Source: Pelagibius sp965227505 (GTDB lineage: Bacteria > Pseudomonadota > Alphaproteobacteria > Kiloniellales > Kiloniellaceae). Taken from it: a stretch of DNA of 64,000 nt. The position numbers and the translations under genes were made by a program. The notes under the pieces are model-generated. The model was not told where the DNA came from. It made no database searches and saw only the letters and a list, made by a program, of their open reading frames with translations. Every line of letters starts with the position of its first letter. The first letter of the stretch is position 1. Location of the stretch: positions 310,001 to 374,000 of the forward strand of contig NZ_OZ245757.1 of the NCBI RefSeq assembly GCF_965227505.1, read 5' to 3'. Shown here piece by piece: positions 8,687 to 17,447 of the stretch.

Positions 8687-9667
8687 ATGAGCATGCTTCA
8701 TAAGGCCCTGGCGGGCCTGGCTTTGGCGATTCTGCCATTCGGCGCGTCGGCTGCCGAAATCAAATGGGATATGGCGAACGAGTACAACGACACCTCGATA
8801 CACGCGGAGGGTGATCGCCTGTTTTCCTCGAAGCTCGCCGAGATGACCGGTGGCGCCATCGAGATCACCCACCACTTCGGCGGCTCCATCGGTTTCAAGT
8901 CGAAAGACCAGTTGGACGCCGTGGGCGACGGGGCCCTTCCCATCGCCAACACCTATGTCGGGCCGCTGGGCGGCATCGATCCGATGTTCCTCCTGCCCTC
9001 CCTGCCCTTCCTCGCCAAGACCGCCGAGGAGGCGCGCCGGCTGCTGGATGTGGCGCGCGCGGACTACGAGGCGATCTTCGCCGCCAACAATCAGAAGCTG
9101 CTTTGGGCCTCGCCCTGGCCGCCTTCCGGCATCTGGGCCAAGAAGCCGGTCGACAGCGATGCGGCGATCACCAACCTGAAGATCCGCACCTATGACGCCA
9201 ACGGCACCATCACGCTGCAGCAGGCCGGCGCGGCCCCGATCCAGCTGTCCTGGGCGGACGTGGTGCCGCAGCTTTCGACCGGCGGCATCGATGCGGTTCT
9301 GACCTCCGCCGAGGGGGGCACCAACGCCAAGTTCTGGGAACACCTCTCCCACTTCACCGAGGTGAACTACGCCATGCCGCTTAACATGATCCACATCAAC
9401 CTCGATACCTGGAACGATCTTTCCGCCGCGCACCAGGCCGCCGTGCTGGATGCGGCCAAGGCGGCGGAAGATTATGTCTGGGAGAAGGTGGAGGCCCGCG
9501 TCGCCCAGAACTATGCGGATATGAAGGCCGCCGGCATGACCGTCGTCACCGGGGTGAGCGATGACTATCTGGCCGAACTGAACGCTGCCGGCAGCCAGGC
9601 GCGCGAGGAATGGCTGGCCAAAACCGGCGCCAAGGGCGAAGCGATTCTTCAGGCATTCAACAACTGA
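8687..9667 (+). CDS. dctP: TRAP transporter substrate-binding protein (DctP family)
   Basis: A 326-aa periplasmic binding protein of a tripartite ATP-independent transporter. The start at ATG 8687 is supported by AGGGGAAG at 8673-8680 and gives a classic Sec signal peptide ending ASAAE; the longer open frame to 8627 is not needed. The mature protein opens with IKWDMANEYNDTSIHAEGDRLF, as in DctP proteins, and contains the conserved IRTYDANG region near residue 165. It heads the dctPQM set. The ligand (an organic acid is usual) cannot be read from the sequence. Confidence 0.92.
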   Translation: MSMLHKALAGLALAILPFGASAAEIKWDMANEYNDTSIHAEGDRLFSSKLAEMTGGAIEITHHFGGSIGFKSKDQLDAVGDGALPIANTYVGPLGGIDPMFLLPSLPFLAKTAEEARRLLDVARADYEAIFAANNQKLLWASPWPPSGIWAKKPVDSDAAITNLKIRTYDANGTITLQQAGAAPIQLSWADVVPQLSTGGIDAVLTSAEGGTNAKFWEHLSHFTEVNYAMPLNMIHINLDTWNDLSAAHQAAVLDAAKAAEDYVWEKVEARVAQNYADMKAAGMTVVTGVSDDYLAELNAAGSQAREEWLAKTGAKGEAILQAFNN

Positions 9668-9708
9668 GGCCGCGCGAGGCACGGCACGAACGGCCGCAGG
9701 GTTAGCCG

Positions 9709-10242
9709 GTGTTCGAACGCATCGTCGGCTGGATCAGCCGCTGCGCGGGCGCACTGGCGGCCCTGCTGCTCGTCTACCTCTTCATCCACATCCTCTATGA
9801 GATCGTGCTGCGCAGCGCGTTCGACTCCTCCACTTTTGTCCTCGACGAGTTCGTCGGCTACGCAGTCGCTGCCATGACCTTCTTGTCCCTTGGCTATGCT
9901 TTGGACAAAGGCGCCCTGATCAGGGTCGACCTGGCGGTGGGGCGGCTGCGCGGCCGCCCGCGTCGCTGGGTAGAACTGCTCTGCATTGTCGCGTCCTTTG
10001 CCATGGCCGGCTTCTGTGCCTGGTGGGTCGGCCGCGATGCGCTGAGGCACTGGACCCGGGGATCGGTCTCCGAAAGCATCGCGGAGGTCCCGCTCTGGAT
10101 CCCCGTCGGTGCAGTCTGGCTGGGTCTCCTGCTCTTCATGCTGCAGTTGCTCGCCTACTTCCTGCGGGTTGCCAAAGGCGGCCCCCTGGTCGGCCAGGAC
10201 GTGGCGGACCCGGGCGTGACAAAGCCGGACGGCGTGGACTAG
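9709..10242 (+). CDS. dctQ: TRAP transporter small permease (DctQ family)
   Basis: A 177-aa small membrane subunit with four predicted transmembrane helices; the first is near residues 12-32 (AGALAALLLVYLFIHILYE). It starts at GTG 9709, in frame with a hydrophobic N-terminus, 41 bp after dctP. The conserved helix-2 region FVLDEFVGYAVAAMTFLSLGYAL is present. It works with DctM to form the Na+- or H+-coupled importer. The dctM start follows 12 bp after its stop. Confidence 0.9.
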   Translation: MFERIVGWISRCAGALAALLLVYLFIHILYEIVLRSAFDSSTFVLDEFVGYAVAAMTFLSLGYALDKGALIRVDLAVGRLRGRPRRWVELLCIVASFAMAGFCAWWVGRDALRHWTRGSVSESIAEVPLWIPVGAVWLGLLLFMLQLLAYFLRVAKGGPLVGQDVADPGVTKPDGVD

Positions 10243-10254
10243 GCCGGCTGCTCG

Positions 10255-11559
10255 ATGGACGCGCTGCTCTCCGGTCTCATCGTCCTGGTGCTGATCCTGC
10301 TGTTTCTGGGGTCGGGGACCTGGGTCTTCGTCAGCCTGCTGCTGGTCTCCACCTGCGGGCTGATCCTGGTGCTGGACTTCCCGCCCCAGCGCATCGGCGT
10401 CATCCTCGGCAAGATCCTCTTCCGCAGCGCCAGTTCCTGGGAACTGGCGGCGATCCCCCTGTTCATCTGGATGGGGGAGATGATCTTTCGAACGAACATC
10501 TCGGAGCGGCTGTTTCGCGGCATCACGCCCTTTGTCGCCCGGGTGCCCGGCGGGCTGATCCACACCAACGTGGCCGGCTCCACGCTCTTCGCGGCGGTCT
10601 CGGGCTCCTCCGCGGCGACCACGGCGACCATCGGCAAGATCACCACGGTGGAACTGAAGCGCCGCGGTTACGACCAGTCGCTGTCCATCGGCTCCCTTGC
10701 CGGCGCCGGCAGCCTGGGCCTGCTGATCCCGCCGTCCATCGTCATGATCATCTACGGCGTGCTGGCGGAGGTCTCGATCTCCCGTCTCTTCGCCGCCGGC
10801 GTTCTGCCGGGCCTGCTGGTCGCCCTGCTCTACTCCAGCTACATCGGCCTGCGCTGCGCCGGCCGCCCGGACCTCGCCCCGCGCGAGGACGGGGACGGCC
10901 GCGGTCTGCTGGCGGCGGCGCTCGACCTGCTGCCGATCGTTTCTCTCATCGTTGTCGTCTTGGGGGCTATCTACTCCGGGCTGGCGACGCCTTCTGAAGC
11001 CGCCGCGGTGGGGGTCGCCGGGACGCTGCTGCTGAGCTTCTTGCTCCGCCAGCTCACCTGGCGTCTTTTCGTCGACAGCCTGATGGGGGCGGTCCGGACC
11101 TCGGCGATGGTCTGCTCCATCCTCGTGGCCGCCGCCTTTCTCTCCACCGCTATGGGCTACATGCACGTACCGCAGGACGTCGCCGCGGCTATTGCGGCCA
11201 TGGAACTGGGCCCCTACGAACTGATCGCCATCCTGGCGGTCTTCTACATCATCCTCGGGCTGTTCCTGGATGGCATCTCCATCACCGTCATGAGCCTGCC
11301 CATCACCCTGGCGCCGGTCGTCGCCATGGGCTTCGATCCCATCTGGTTCGGCGTCTTCCTGGTGCTGATGGTGGAACTGGGGCAGATGACGCCGCCGGTC
11401 GGCTTCAACCTCTTCGTGCTGCAGGGGCTGACCGGCGAGCCAATCAACAGGGTCGCCGTCGCCGCCCTGCCCTTTTTCCTGCTGATGGGCCTGGGCGTGA
11501 CCATGATCACGGTCTGGCCGGAGATCGCGCTCTGGCTGCCCAACGCGCTGTTCGGCTGA
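10255..11559 (+). CDS. dctM: TRAP transporter large permease (DctM family)
   Basis: A 434-aa large permease with about 12 membrane helices, the transporting subunit of the TRAP system. Family landmarks include IPLFIWMGEMI near residue 65, the VAGSTLFAAVSGSSAATTATIG stretch near 105-125 and MVELGQMTPPVGFNLFVLQG near 372-391. It ends the dctPQM operon. An 8-bp hairpin follows at 11597-11616. Confidence 0.92.
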   Translation: MDALLSGLIVLVLILLFLGSGTWVFVSLLLVSTCGLILVLDFPPQRIGVILGKILFRSASSWELAAIPLFIWMGEMIFRTNISERLFRGITPFVARVPGGLIHTNVAGSTLFAAVSGSSAATTATIGKITTVELKRRGYDQSLSIGSLAGAGSLGLLIPPSIVMIIYGVLAEVSISRLFAAGVLPGLLVALLYSSYIGLRCAGRPDLAPREDGDGRGLLAAALDLLPIVSLIVVVLGAIYSGLATPSEAAAVGVAGTLLLSFLLRQLTWRLFVDSLMGAVRTSAMVCSILVAAAFLSTAMGYMHVPQDVAAAIAAMELGPYELIAILAVFYIILGLFLDGISITVMSLPITLAPVVAMGFDPIWFGVFLVLMVELGQMTPPVGFNLFVLQGLTGEPINRVAVAALPFFLLMGLGVTMITVWPEIALWLPNALFG

Positions 11560-11596
11560 CCCCTTATCAGAAGGGGCGGCACCGGTGACGCCCAGT

Positions 11597-11616
11597 AGGT
11601 AACTTCGTAGTTACTT
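11597..11616 (+). terminator. candidate terminator after dctPQM
   Basis: An inverted repeat (AGGTAACT / AGTTACTT, one G-U pair, loop TCGT) lies 38 bp after the dctM stop and is followed by pyrimidine-rich CTTCTA. A smaller CCCCTT/AAGGGG repeat sits immediately after the stop at 11560-11576. Either could end the TRAP transcript. The stem is AT-rich and fairly weak, so an operator for the following gene is also possible. Confidence 0.4.
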
Positions 11617-11737
11617 CTTCTAAGCATATGAAAATGAATGTAATTTTCCTTTGAACTGTTTCCTCCGGGTCCGCGACCTATGCAGTGATCGAGGACAAGA
11701 GCCTCGGCCTCGTCGACCTAGCGACCAGGAGGAAGAA

Positions 11738-12205
11738 ATGAAGCGTTTTATGATGGCGGCCTTGGCCGTTACCGCCCTGGCCGGCCTGGCCAACACGGTC
11801 GAGGTGGCCGATAGCCAGGCGCAGGAGTTCCGCGCAGCTCACGGCTTTGGCAACACCACCGAGAATTCGCAGGCTCCCTACATTGTGGCTCAGTTGAACC
11901 GCGAGAACACGCAGAGGGTTGCACCGAAGTCCAAGACGGGCGGTGGCGGCGGCTCTCCGGGCGCGCCCGGCGGTTACCAGACCGTGCAGCCGCAGTGCCT
12001 GACCGGCTTCAGCCGCACCGAGCTCAATTACATGCACCACGGCCATATCGAGCGCATGACCTGTCTGACTCCGGTCATCCAGTGCCCGAAGCCGACCATG
12101 CCCGGCATCAATGTGGGTATCGTGGTCAACAAGGTTCCGGTCAGCCCCGAGGATGGCCGTTTCCGGATCGAGTACAAGTGCATCTATACCGGCACGGCGG
12201 GCTGA
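11738..12205 (+). CDS. exported hypothetical protein, 155 aa
   Basis: ATG 11738 was chosen because a strong AGGAGGAAG lies directly upstream and a signal peptide follows (MKRFMMAALAVTALAGLANT, cleavage probably near SQAQE). The mature protein has a Gly-rich low-complexity linker (GGGGGSPGAPGG, near residue 70) and four cysteines in the C-terminal half (QPQCLTGF, MTCLTPVIQC, EYKCIYTG), suggesting two disulfides in the periplasm. No family is recognised. It has its own upstream region and a strong bidirectional-looking terminator after it. Confidence 0.7.
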   Translation: MKRFMMAALAVTALAGLANTVEVADSQAQEFRAAHGFGNTTENSQAPYIVAQLNRENTQRVAPKSKTGGGGGSPGAPGGYQTVQPQCLTGFSRTELNYMHHGHIERMTCLTPVIQCPKPTMPGINVGIVVNKVPVSPEDGRFRIEYKCIYTGTAG

Positions 12206-12231
12206 TTCCCCAGCATCGTTCGGTTCAGCAA

Positions 12232-12264
12232 AAGCCCTGTGGAGCGCTCCGCTCCACAGGGCTT
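12232..12264. terminator. bidirectional intrinsic terminator between convergent genes
   Basis: A perfect 15-bp stem (AAGCCCTGTGGAGCG and its complement) with a 3-nt loop CTC lies between the exported protein gene (stop 12205, plus) and the aminotransferase gene (stop 12291, minus). A-rich sequence precedes it on the plus strand, giving T's for the minus-strand transcript, so it can serve both directions. Confidence 0.8.
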
Positions 12265-12290
12265 CAACTCAAGATCAATCTCAACAGGCC

Positions 12291-13610
12291 TTAGTGCGTG
12301 GCGAGCACGCCGCGCAGCTTGGTGAAGATCTCGTCGATGTGGGCGTCTTCGCAGATCAGGGGCGGCGAGACCAGGGCGCAGTCGCCGGTCATCTTCACCA
12401 TGGCGCCGGCATCGTAGAGTTCCTGCATCACCCGCATGCCGCGGGCACCGGGGGTTTCCATCGGCGCCAGGTCGATGCCGCCCATCAGACCGTAGCCGCG
12501 GATGTTGGCGACCACCGGCAGGTCCCTCAGGGAGAACAAAGCCTCCTGGAACTTCGGCGTCATCTTCTCGGAATTCCCGACGAGGTCCTCTTCCTCGAAG
12601 ATGTTGCGCGTGGCAATGGCCGCGGCGGAGGCCACGGGGCAGCCGGAATAGGTGTAGCCGTGGAACAGCTCGATGCCGTTGCCCGGCGTCGCCTCGGTGA
12701 TGGCCTCGTAGACGTGATCGGCGCAGGCGACGGCACCCATGGGTACAACACCGTTGGTGAGGGCCTTGGCCATGGTGACCATGTCCGGCACGACGCCGAA
12801 GGCATCGGCGCCGAACTGCTTCCCGGTGCGCCCGAAGCCGCAGATCACTTCGTCGAAGATCAGCAGGATGCCGTGGGTGTCACAGATCTCCCGCAGGCGC
12901 TGCAGATAGCCCTTCGGCGGGATCAGGGCGCCGGTGGAGCCGGCAATGGGCTCGACGATGCAGCAGGCGATCTGGTCGGCACCGTGCAGTTCGACAAAGC
13001 GCTGCAGGTCCTCGGCCAGCTCCGCGCCGGTCTCCGGCTGGCCCTGGACATATTCATGCTCCGGCAGGTGGGTGTGGCGCATGTGGCAGGCGCCGGGCAG
13101 CCCCAGGCCGAAGGCCTTTTTGTTGTTCAGCATGCCGGCGACGGTGAGGCCGCCGAAGTTCACGCCGTGATAGGCCCGCTCGCGCCCGACCAGACGGAGG
13201 CGCTGCCCCTCGCCCATGGCCTTGTGATAGGCCAGTGCGATCTTCAGCGCCGTCTCCACGGCCTCCGAACCGGAGTTGGAAAAGAACACATGGTTCAGGT
13301 CACCCGGGGTGACGGAGGCGATCCGCCGCGCCACTTCGAAGGACGCCGGGTGGCCGAACTGGAAGGGCGGCGCATAGTCCATCTTGGTGAGCGTCTCGTT
13401 CACCGCTTCGGCGATCTCCCGCCGGCCGTGGCCGGCCGCCACACAGAACAGCCCGGCGGAACCGTCGATCACCTGGTCGCCGTGGTCTGTCGTGTAGTAC
13501 ATCCCCTTGGCGGCGGTCAGGATGCGCGGATTGGCCTTGAAATGCCGGTTCGAGGTGAAGGGCATCCAGTGCTGTTCCAGAGAATTCGGAATCGGCGGAA
13601 TGACGTTCAT
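12291..13610 (-). CDS. class III omega-aminotransferase (beta-alanine:pyruvate transaminase-like)
   Basis: A 439-aa PLP enzyme of aminotransferase class III. The start at ATG 13610 gives the family's typical opening (SLEQHWMPFTSNRHFK); the frame extends upstream to 13715 but without family-like sequence. Landmarks are SNSGSEAVETALKIA near residue 107, the PLP-pocket aspartate in LLIFDEVICGFGRTG near 250 and the Schiff-base lysine in MAKALTNGVVPMGAV near 284. The closest pattern I recognise is omega-amino acid:pyruvate transaminase (beta-alanine, possibly polyamine or taurine derivatives). Single gene ending at a strong terminator. Confidence 0.9.
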   Translation of the reverse strand: MNVIPPIPNSLEQHWMPFTSNRHFKANPRILTAAKGMYYTTDHGDQVIDGSAGLFCVAAGHGRREIAEAVNETLTKMDYAPPFQFGHPASFEVARRIASVTPGDLNHVFFSNSGSEAVETALKIALAYHKAMGEGQRLRLVGRERAYHGVNFGGLTVAGMLNNKKAFGLGLPGACHMRHTHLPEHEYVQGQPETGAELAEDLQRFVELHGADQIACCIVEPIAGSTGALIPPKGYLQRLREICDTHGILLIFDEVICGFGRTGKQFGADAFGVVPDMVTMAKALTNGVVPMGAVACADHVYEAITEATPGNGIELFHGYTYSGCPVASAAAIATRNIFEEEDLVGNSEKMTPKFQEALFSLRDLPVVANIRGYGLMGGIDLAPMETPGARGMRVMQELYDAGAMVKMTGDCALVSPPLICEDAHIDEIFTKLRGVLATH

Positions 13611-13768
13611 CGGCCCAACTTTCCCAAGTGTTGCTGATCTTGGCGCCAGTCTAGTCGTGCGTCGTGGCCCTGAGCCAGACCCAATTGGCCGCGATTTATG
13701 AGGCCAGTTGGCCAACGCAGAGGAGAAAAAAGCCCGGAAAACCGGGGTTTTTGACTTCGGCTAGGGGC

Positions 13769-15079
13769 TCACCAGTACGCCAGGGCGTCCCGGTAGAGTC
13801 CGGTCAGGCGGTCGCGGCTGATCTCGAGAGGGGCGTTCTGCAGCAGGCGGCGCTGCGGGAAGGCCCCCTCCGTGAGGGCGCCCAGATCGTCCTCGCCGTA
13901 GCCCACGCCGCTCAAGCCGTTGGGCATCCCGGTCTGCTTCATCAGCGCGACGATCTGGCCGGCCAGCACCTCGCCGGCGTCGTCCTCCCCGGCGCCCCGT
14001 TTGTCGGCCCCAAGCCAGCCGGAGGCATCGAGATGGCGGTCCGGGCAGGCCGGGGCCGTAAAGCGGAACACCGAGGGCGCGTTGACGATCACCGACATGC
14101 CGTGGGGAATCAGCGGCGCATCATCGGGATAGCCCTCGGGCTGGAAGTCCCGGACCAGCCCGGCAACCGAATAGGCCATGCCGTGCGGCGCGTGACAGCC
14201 CGCATTGCCGAAGGCGATGCCGGCCAGGGTCGCGGCCCACAGGACCTGCTCCCGCGCTTCGGTATCGGAAGCATCGGCGACGGCACGGGCGAAGTAGGTG
14301 CCCAACAGCCGCAGCGCCTCCCGGCAGCCGAGATCGCTCCAGGGGTTGGCGCCCTGGCTCATGGGGCGCTGGCTCGCGTCGCCCGGCGCTGCGCGATGGC
14401 TGTAGGGCTGGGCGGTATAGGACTCCAAGGCATGGCTCAACACGTCGAAGCCGCTGGCCGCCACCACGTTCGCCGGCAGGCTTGCCGTCACAGCCGGATC
14501 GATCAGGGCCCGGTCGGGCCTGAGCCGGCGCGACACGATGCCGGTCTTCGCCTTCATGGCCAGCAGGTCGAAGACCGCGATGCCGGTACATTCGCTGCCG
14601 GTGCCGGAGGTGGTGGGGCAGGCAATGTGCGGCTTCAAGGCGCCGGGAACGGCCTGCCCGGCACCGATCGGCGCGTTCACATAGGTGAGGAACTCGGCCG
14701 GATAGGTGGCATAGAGGTTGGCCGCCTTGGCCGTGTCGATGACCGAGCCGCCGCCCACCGAGATGAATCCGTCGACGCCGCTTTCGCGGGCAAATCGGGC
14801 CGCGTCCTGAAAGGACACGTCCGTCGGCTCGACGCGTACCTCGTCGTAAACGACGGTGTCGACGCCCGCCGCCGCAAGCGCCTGCTCCACCTGCGCCACG
14901 AAAGGCAGCGCCCTCAGCGCCCTGTCGGTCATCAGCGCGATCCGCCCGATGCCCAGGGCGCGTGCCACCTCTCCCGCCTCGGCCAGACAGCCGCGTCCGA
15001 AGGTGATGGCCGAGACATCCACCGAGAAGGCCCGGTCGCCGCCCTCGGCCGGCTCGAAATAGTGATGACAACAGGCCAT
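13769..15079 (-). CDS. iron-containing alcohol dehydrogenase, hydroxyacid-oxoacid transhydrogenase type
   Basis: A 436-aa group III Fe-alcohol dehydrogenase that aligns along its length with the ADHFE1 type, which couples oxidation of 4-hydroxybutyrate to reduction of 2-oxoglutarate. Visible landmarks: MACCHHYFEP at the start, VRVEPTDVSF near residue 84, the NAD loop GGGSVIDTAKAANLY near 106, PTTSGTGSE near 148, and metal-site regions SGFDVLSHALESY and GNAGCHAPHGMAYS. ATG 15079 was chosen because MACCHHYF is the conserved N-terminus. It is divergent from the methionine aminopeptidase gene, about 130 bp away. Confidence 0.9.
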   Translation of the reverse strand: MACCHHYFEPAEGGDRAFSVDVSAITFGRGCLAEAGEVARALGIGRIALMTDRALRALPFVAQVEQALAAAGVDTVVYDEVRVEPTDVSFQDAARFARESGVDGFISVGGGSVIDTAKAANLYATYPAEFLTYVNAPIGAGQAVPGALKPHIACPTTSGTGSECTGIAVFDLLAMKAKTGIVSRRLRPDRALIDPAVTASLPANVVAASGFDVLSHALESYTAQPYSHRAAPGDASQRPMSQGANPWSDLGCREALRLLGTYFARAVADASDTEAREQVLWAATLAGIAFGNAGCHAPHGMAYSVAGLVRDFQPEGYPDDAPLIPHGMSVIVNAPSVFRFTAPACPDRHLDASGWLGADKRGAGEDDAGEVLAGQIVALMKQTGMPNGLSGVGYGEDDLGALTEGAFPQRRLLQNAPLEISRDRLTGLYRDALAYW

Positions 15080-15207
15080 TGAACGAGGTCTCCCGGGGAT
15101 CTGCTCGGTTTCGAGGAGGCTGGCACAGGGCCGGGATCGTGACAAGCTGGAGGAACTGGGGCAGTGTCGGCAGAGGCGCCGCACCGGCCCCGGGAGAGGA
15201 GCTTTCC

Positions 15208-15945
15208 ATGACTGTTGATTCCGACGACCAACTCGCAGCTCTGAAGCGCGTAGGACAGGCGGTGCGGGAAACCCTGGCGCTCATGCGCGCTCTGGCCCGG
15301 CCCGGCATCACCCCGCGAGACCTGGACGAGATCGGCCGCTCGAAGCTGCGGGATTTCGGCGCGCGGCCTGCGCCGGAGCTCGCGTACGGGTTCCCCGGTG
15401 CAACCTGCATCAGCGTCAACGAAGCCATTGCCCACGGCGTTCCCGATGATCGCCCGCTCAAAACCGGCGATCTGGTCAACATCGATGTATCGGCAGAGAT
15501 CGATGGCTATTGGGCCGATTCCGGCGCCAGTTTCGCCATAGGGCCGGCGAGCCCTGAGATCCGCAAGCTCTGCCGTACCACCCGCCGGGCCCTGCAGCGC
15601 GCCATCGAAAGCGTGCGCGCCGGGCGGCCGCTCAATGTCATTGCACGGGCGGTCGGCAAGGAGGCGCGGCGGGCGGGCTACCGGGTGATCCCGGAACTCG
15701 CCGGTCACGGTGTCGGCCGCTCCATCCACGAAGCCCCCACCGTCTCCAACGTCTACGACCCCAGCAACCGGCAGACGCTCCACGAGGGCCTTGTCATCAC
15801 CATCGAGCCGTTTCTGACCAAAGGCAGCGGCCGCATCTATCAGGCGGAGGACGGCTGGACGCTGAAGACCGTAGACGGCGCCCCCGCCGCCCAGTTCGAG
15901 CACAGCCTCGTCGTAACCAGGGGTCAGCCGGTCATCCTGACTTAG
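15208..15945 (+). CDS. map: methionine aminopeptidase, type I
   Basis: A 245-aa enzyme that removes N-terminal Met from nascent proteins. ATG 15208 follows GAGAGGAG; the upstream part of the open frame is not family-like. All active-site residues are present: the histidine in NEAIAHGVP, the metal ligands D and D in NIDVSAEIDGYWADSG, H in LAGHGVGRSIHE, E in TIEPFLTKG and E in FEHSLVVTRG. It lacks the N-terminal SH3-binding extension of eukaryotic forms. It may be a second MetAP, as many alphaproteobacteria carry more than one; the sequence here cannot tell. Confidence 0.92.
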   Translation: MTVDSDDQLAALKRVGQAVRETLALMRALARPGITPRDLDEIGRSKLRDFGARPAPELAYGFPGATCISVNEAIAHGVPDDRPLKTGDLVNIDVSAEIDGYWADSGASFAIGPASPEIRKLCRTTRRALQRAIESVRAGRPLNVIARAVGKEARRAGYRVIPELAGHGVGRSIHEAPTVSNVYDPSNRQTLHEGLVITIEPFLTKGSGRIYQAEDGWTLKTVDGAPAAQFEHSLVVTRGQPVILT

Positions 15946-15983
15946 CCCGAATATCTGAAAGTCAAAATGCTTCGGCTTTCGTT

Positions 15984-17102
15984 CTAGAGACCGAGCGCCT
16001 CTTCGGCCGGCGTGTAGTCGAGGTTGTGGGCCTCGGCGACGGCTTTGTAGGTCACCTTACCGCCGGCCACGTTCAGCCCCTCTTTCAGATGCGGGTCTTC
16101 GGCAAGGGCGCGCCGGTGCCCCTTGTTCGCCAGGGCCAGCGTGAACGGCAGGGTGGCGTTGTTGAGGGCGAAGGTGGAGGTGCGGGCCACGGCGCCGGGC
16201 ATATTGGTGACGCAGTAGTGAACGGCGCCCTCCTCCACATAAGTCGGATCGGCGTGAGTCGTTCCGCGCGAAGTCTCGAAGCAGCCGCCCTGGTCGATGG
16301 CGATGTCCACCAACACCGAGCCCGGACGCATCTGGCGGATCATGTCCCGCGTGACCAGTTTGGGCGCCGCGGCGCCGGGCACCAGGACCGCCCCGATCAC
16401 CAGGTCGGCGCCGACGACGTGTCGCTCAATGGCATCGACCGTTGAGTAGATCGTGTTCAGCATGGGGCCGAACTGCAGGTCCAGTTGGTAGAGACGCTCC
16501 AGGGAAAGGTCGATAACGGTGACATGGGCCTCCATGCCCATGGCCATCCGCGCCGCATTGGTGCCCGAGACGCCGCCGCCGATGATGACCACCTTGGCGG
16601 CGGCTACCCCCGGCACACCACCGAGGAGCATGCCGGAGCCGCCCTGCTCTTTCTCCAGGCAGTGGGCGCCGACCTGGACCGACATGCGGCCGGCGACCTC
16701 GCTCATCGGCGCCAGCAGCGGCAGGCCGCCGCGCGCGTTGGTCACGGTCTCGTAGGCGACGGCGATGCAGCCGGAGTCCATCAGGCCCTTGGTTTGCGGC
16801 AGATCGGGGGCCAGGTGCAGGTACGTGAACAGGACCTGCCCCTCGCGCAACCGAGCATACTCGGCCGGCTGCGGCTCCTTCACCTTGACGATCATCTCGG
16901 CCTGGGCGAAGACCGCCTCGGCGTCGCCCAGGATCTCGGCGCCGGCCTGCCGGTAGTCGTCGTCGCCGAAGCCGATGCCCTCGCCGGCGGTGGTTTCGAC
17001 CACGACCTTGTGGCCATGATGGATAAGCTCACGCACAGACGCCGGGACCAGCCCGACCCGGTACTCGTGGTTCTTCACTTCCTTGGGCACACCCACCAGC
17101 AT
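15984..17102 (-). CDS. ald: alanine dehydrogenase
   Basis: A 372-aa NAD-dependent enzyme interconverting L-alanine with pyruvate and ammonia. ATG 17102 gives the canonical MLVGVPKEVKNHEYRVGLVP; the frame to 17306 is only an open extension. Substrate residues lie in the K-E-x-K pattern (VKVKEPQPAEY, near residue 72) and LHLAPD; the Rossmann motif is VVIIGGGVSGTNAA near 168; the catalytic Asp region is VDIAIDQGGCFETS near 262. A 345-bp region without a gene lies upstream. It converges with map, 38 bp apart. Confidence 0.95.
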   Translation of the reverse strand: MLVGVPKEVKNHEYRVGLVPASVRELIHHGHKVVVETTAGEGIGFGDDDYRQAGAEILGDAEAVFAQAEMIVKVKEPQPAEYARLREGQVLFTYLHLAPDLPQTKGLMDSGCIAVAYETVTNARGGLPLLAPMSEVAGRMSVQVGAHCLEKEQGGSGMLLGGVPGVAAAKVVIIGGGVSGTNAARMAMGMEAHVTVIDLSLERLYQLDLQFGPMLNTIYSTVDAIERHVVGADLVIGAVLVPGAAAPKLVTRDMIRQMRPGSVLVDIAIDQGGCFETSRGTTHADPTYVEEGAVHYCVTNMPGAVARTSTFALNNATLPFTLALANKGHRRALAEDPHLKEGLNVAGGKVTYKAVAEAHNLDYTPAEEALGL

Positions 17103-17447
17103 TGCCTGCTTTCCCTCTGCCAAAGCTTTGTCGTTTGGGTCCCAGCCCTTCTGCCAGCGCTGGGCAGAGCTGACGTGCTCCTGCGCCTGGGTCAGCGCGA
17201 GACGGCGTGGATGCGGGGCCCCTCTTTCGCCGAAACCTACGCCCGTACCGTCGCCGGGCGCCAGAGCCAGATTCAGCCTGTCCCTGATGCCAGGAAGTGG
17301 TCGCATCGGCGTCTGAATTCAGCCGATTTCAGCCACCGGATGCCTTGATCTGTGTCACCGCATGCTGCCGACGAACCGGCGGTTCGCGGGCTGTGTCCAT
17401 CTGCCGGTGAGATGCCGGGCAGATCGCGTGTCGGCCTTGCCGGTCCG
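17103..17447. other. gene-free region upstream of ald
   Basis: This 345-bp stretch holds no convincing ORF. It contains a CTGAATTCAG palindrome at 17313-17322 followed by a half-matching TTTCAG copy, a possible operator for ald. An imperfect hairpin (ATCTGCC / GGCAGAT arms, 17399-17424) lies just after the stop of the phosphatase gene at 17448 and could end that transcript. I see no RNA gene. Confidence 0.4.
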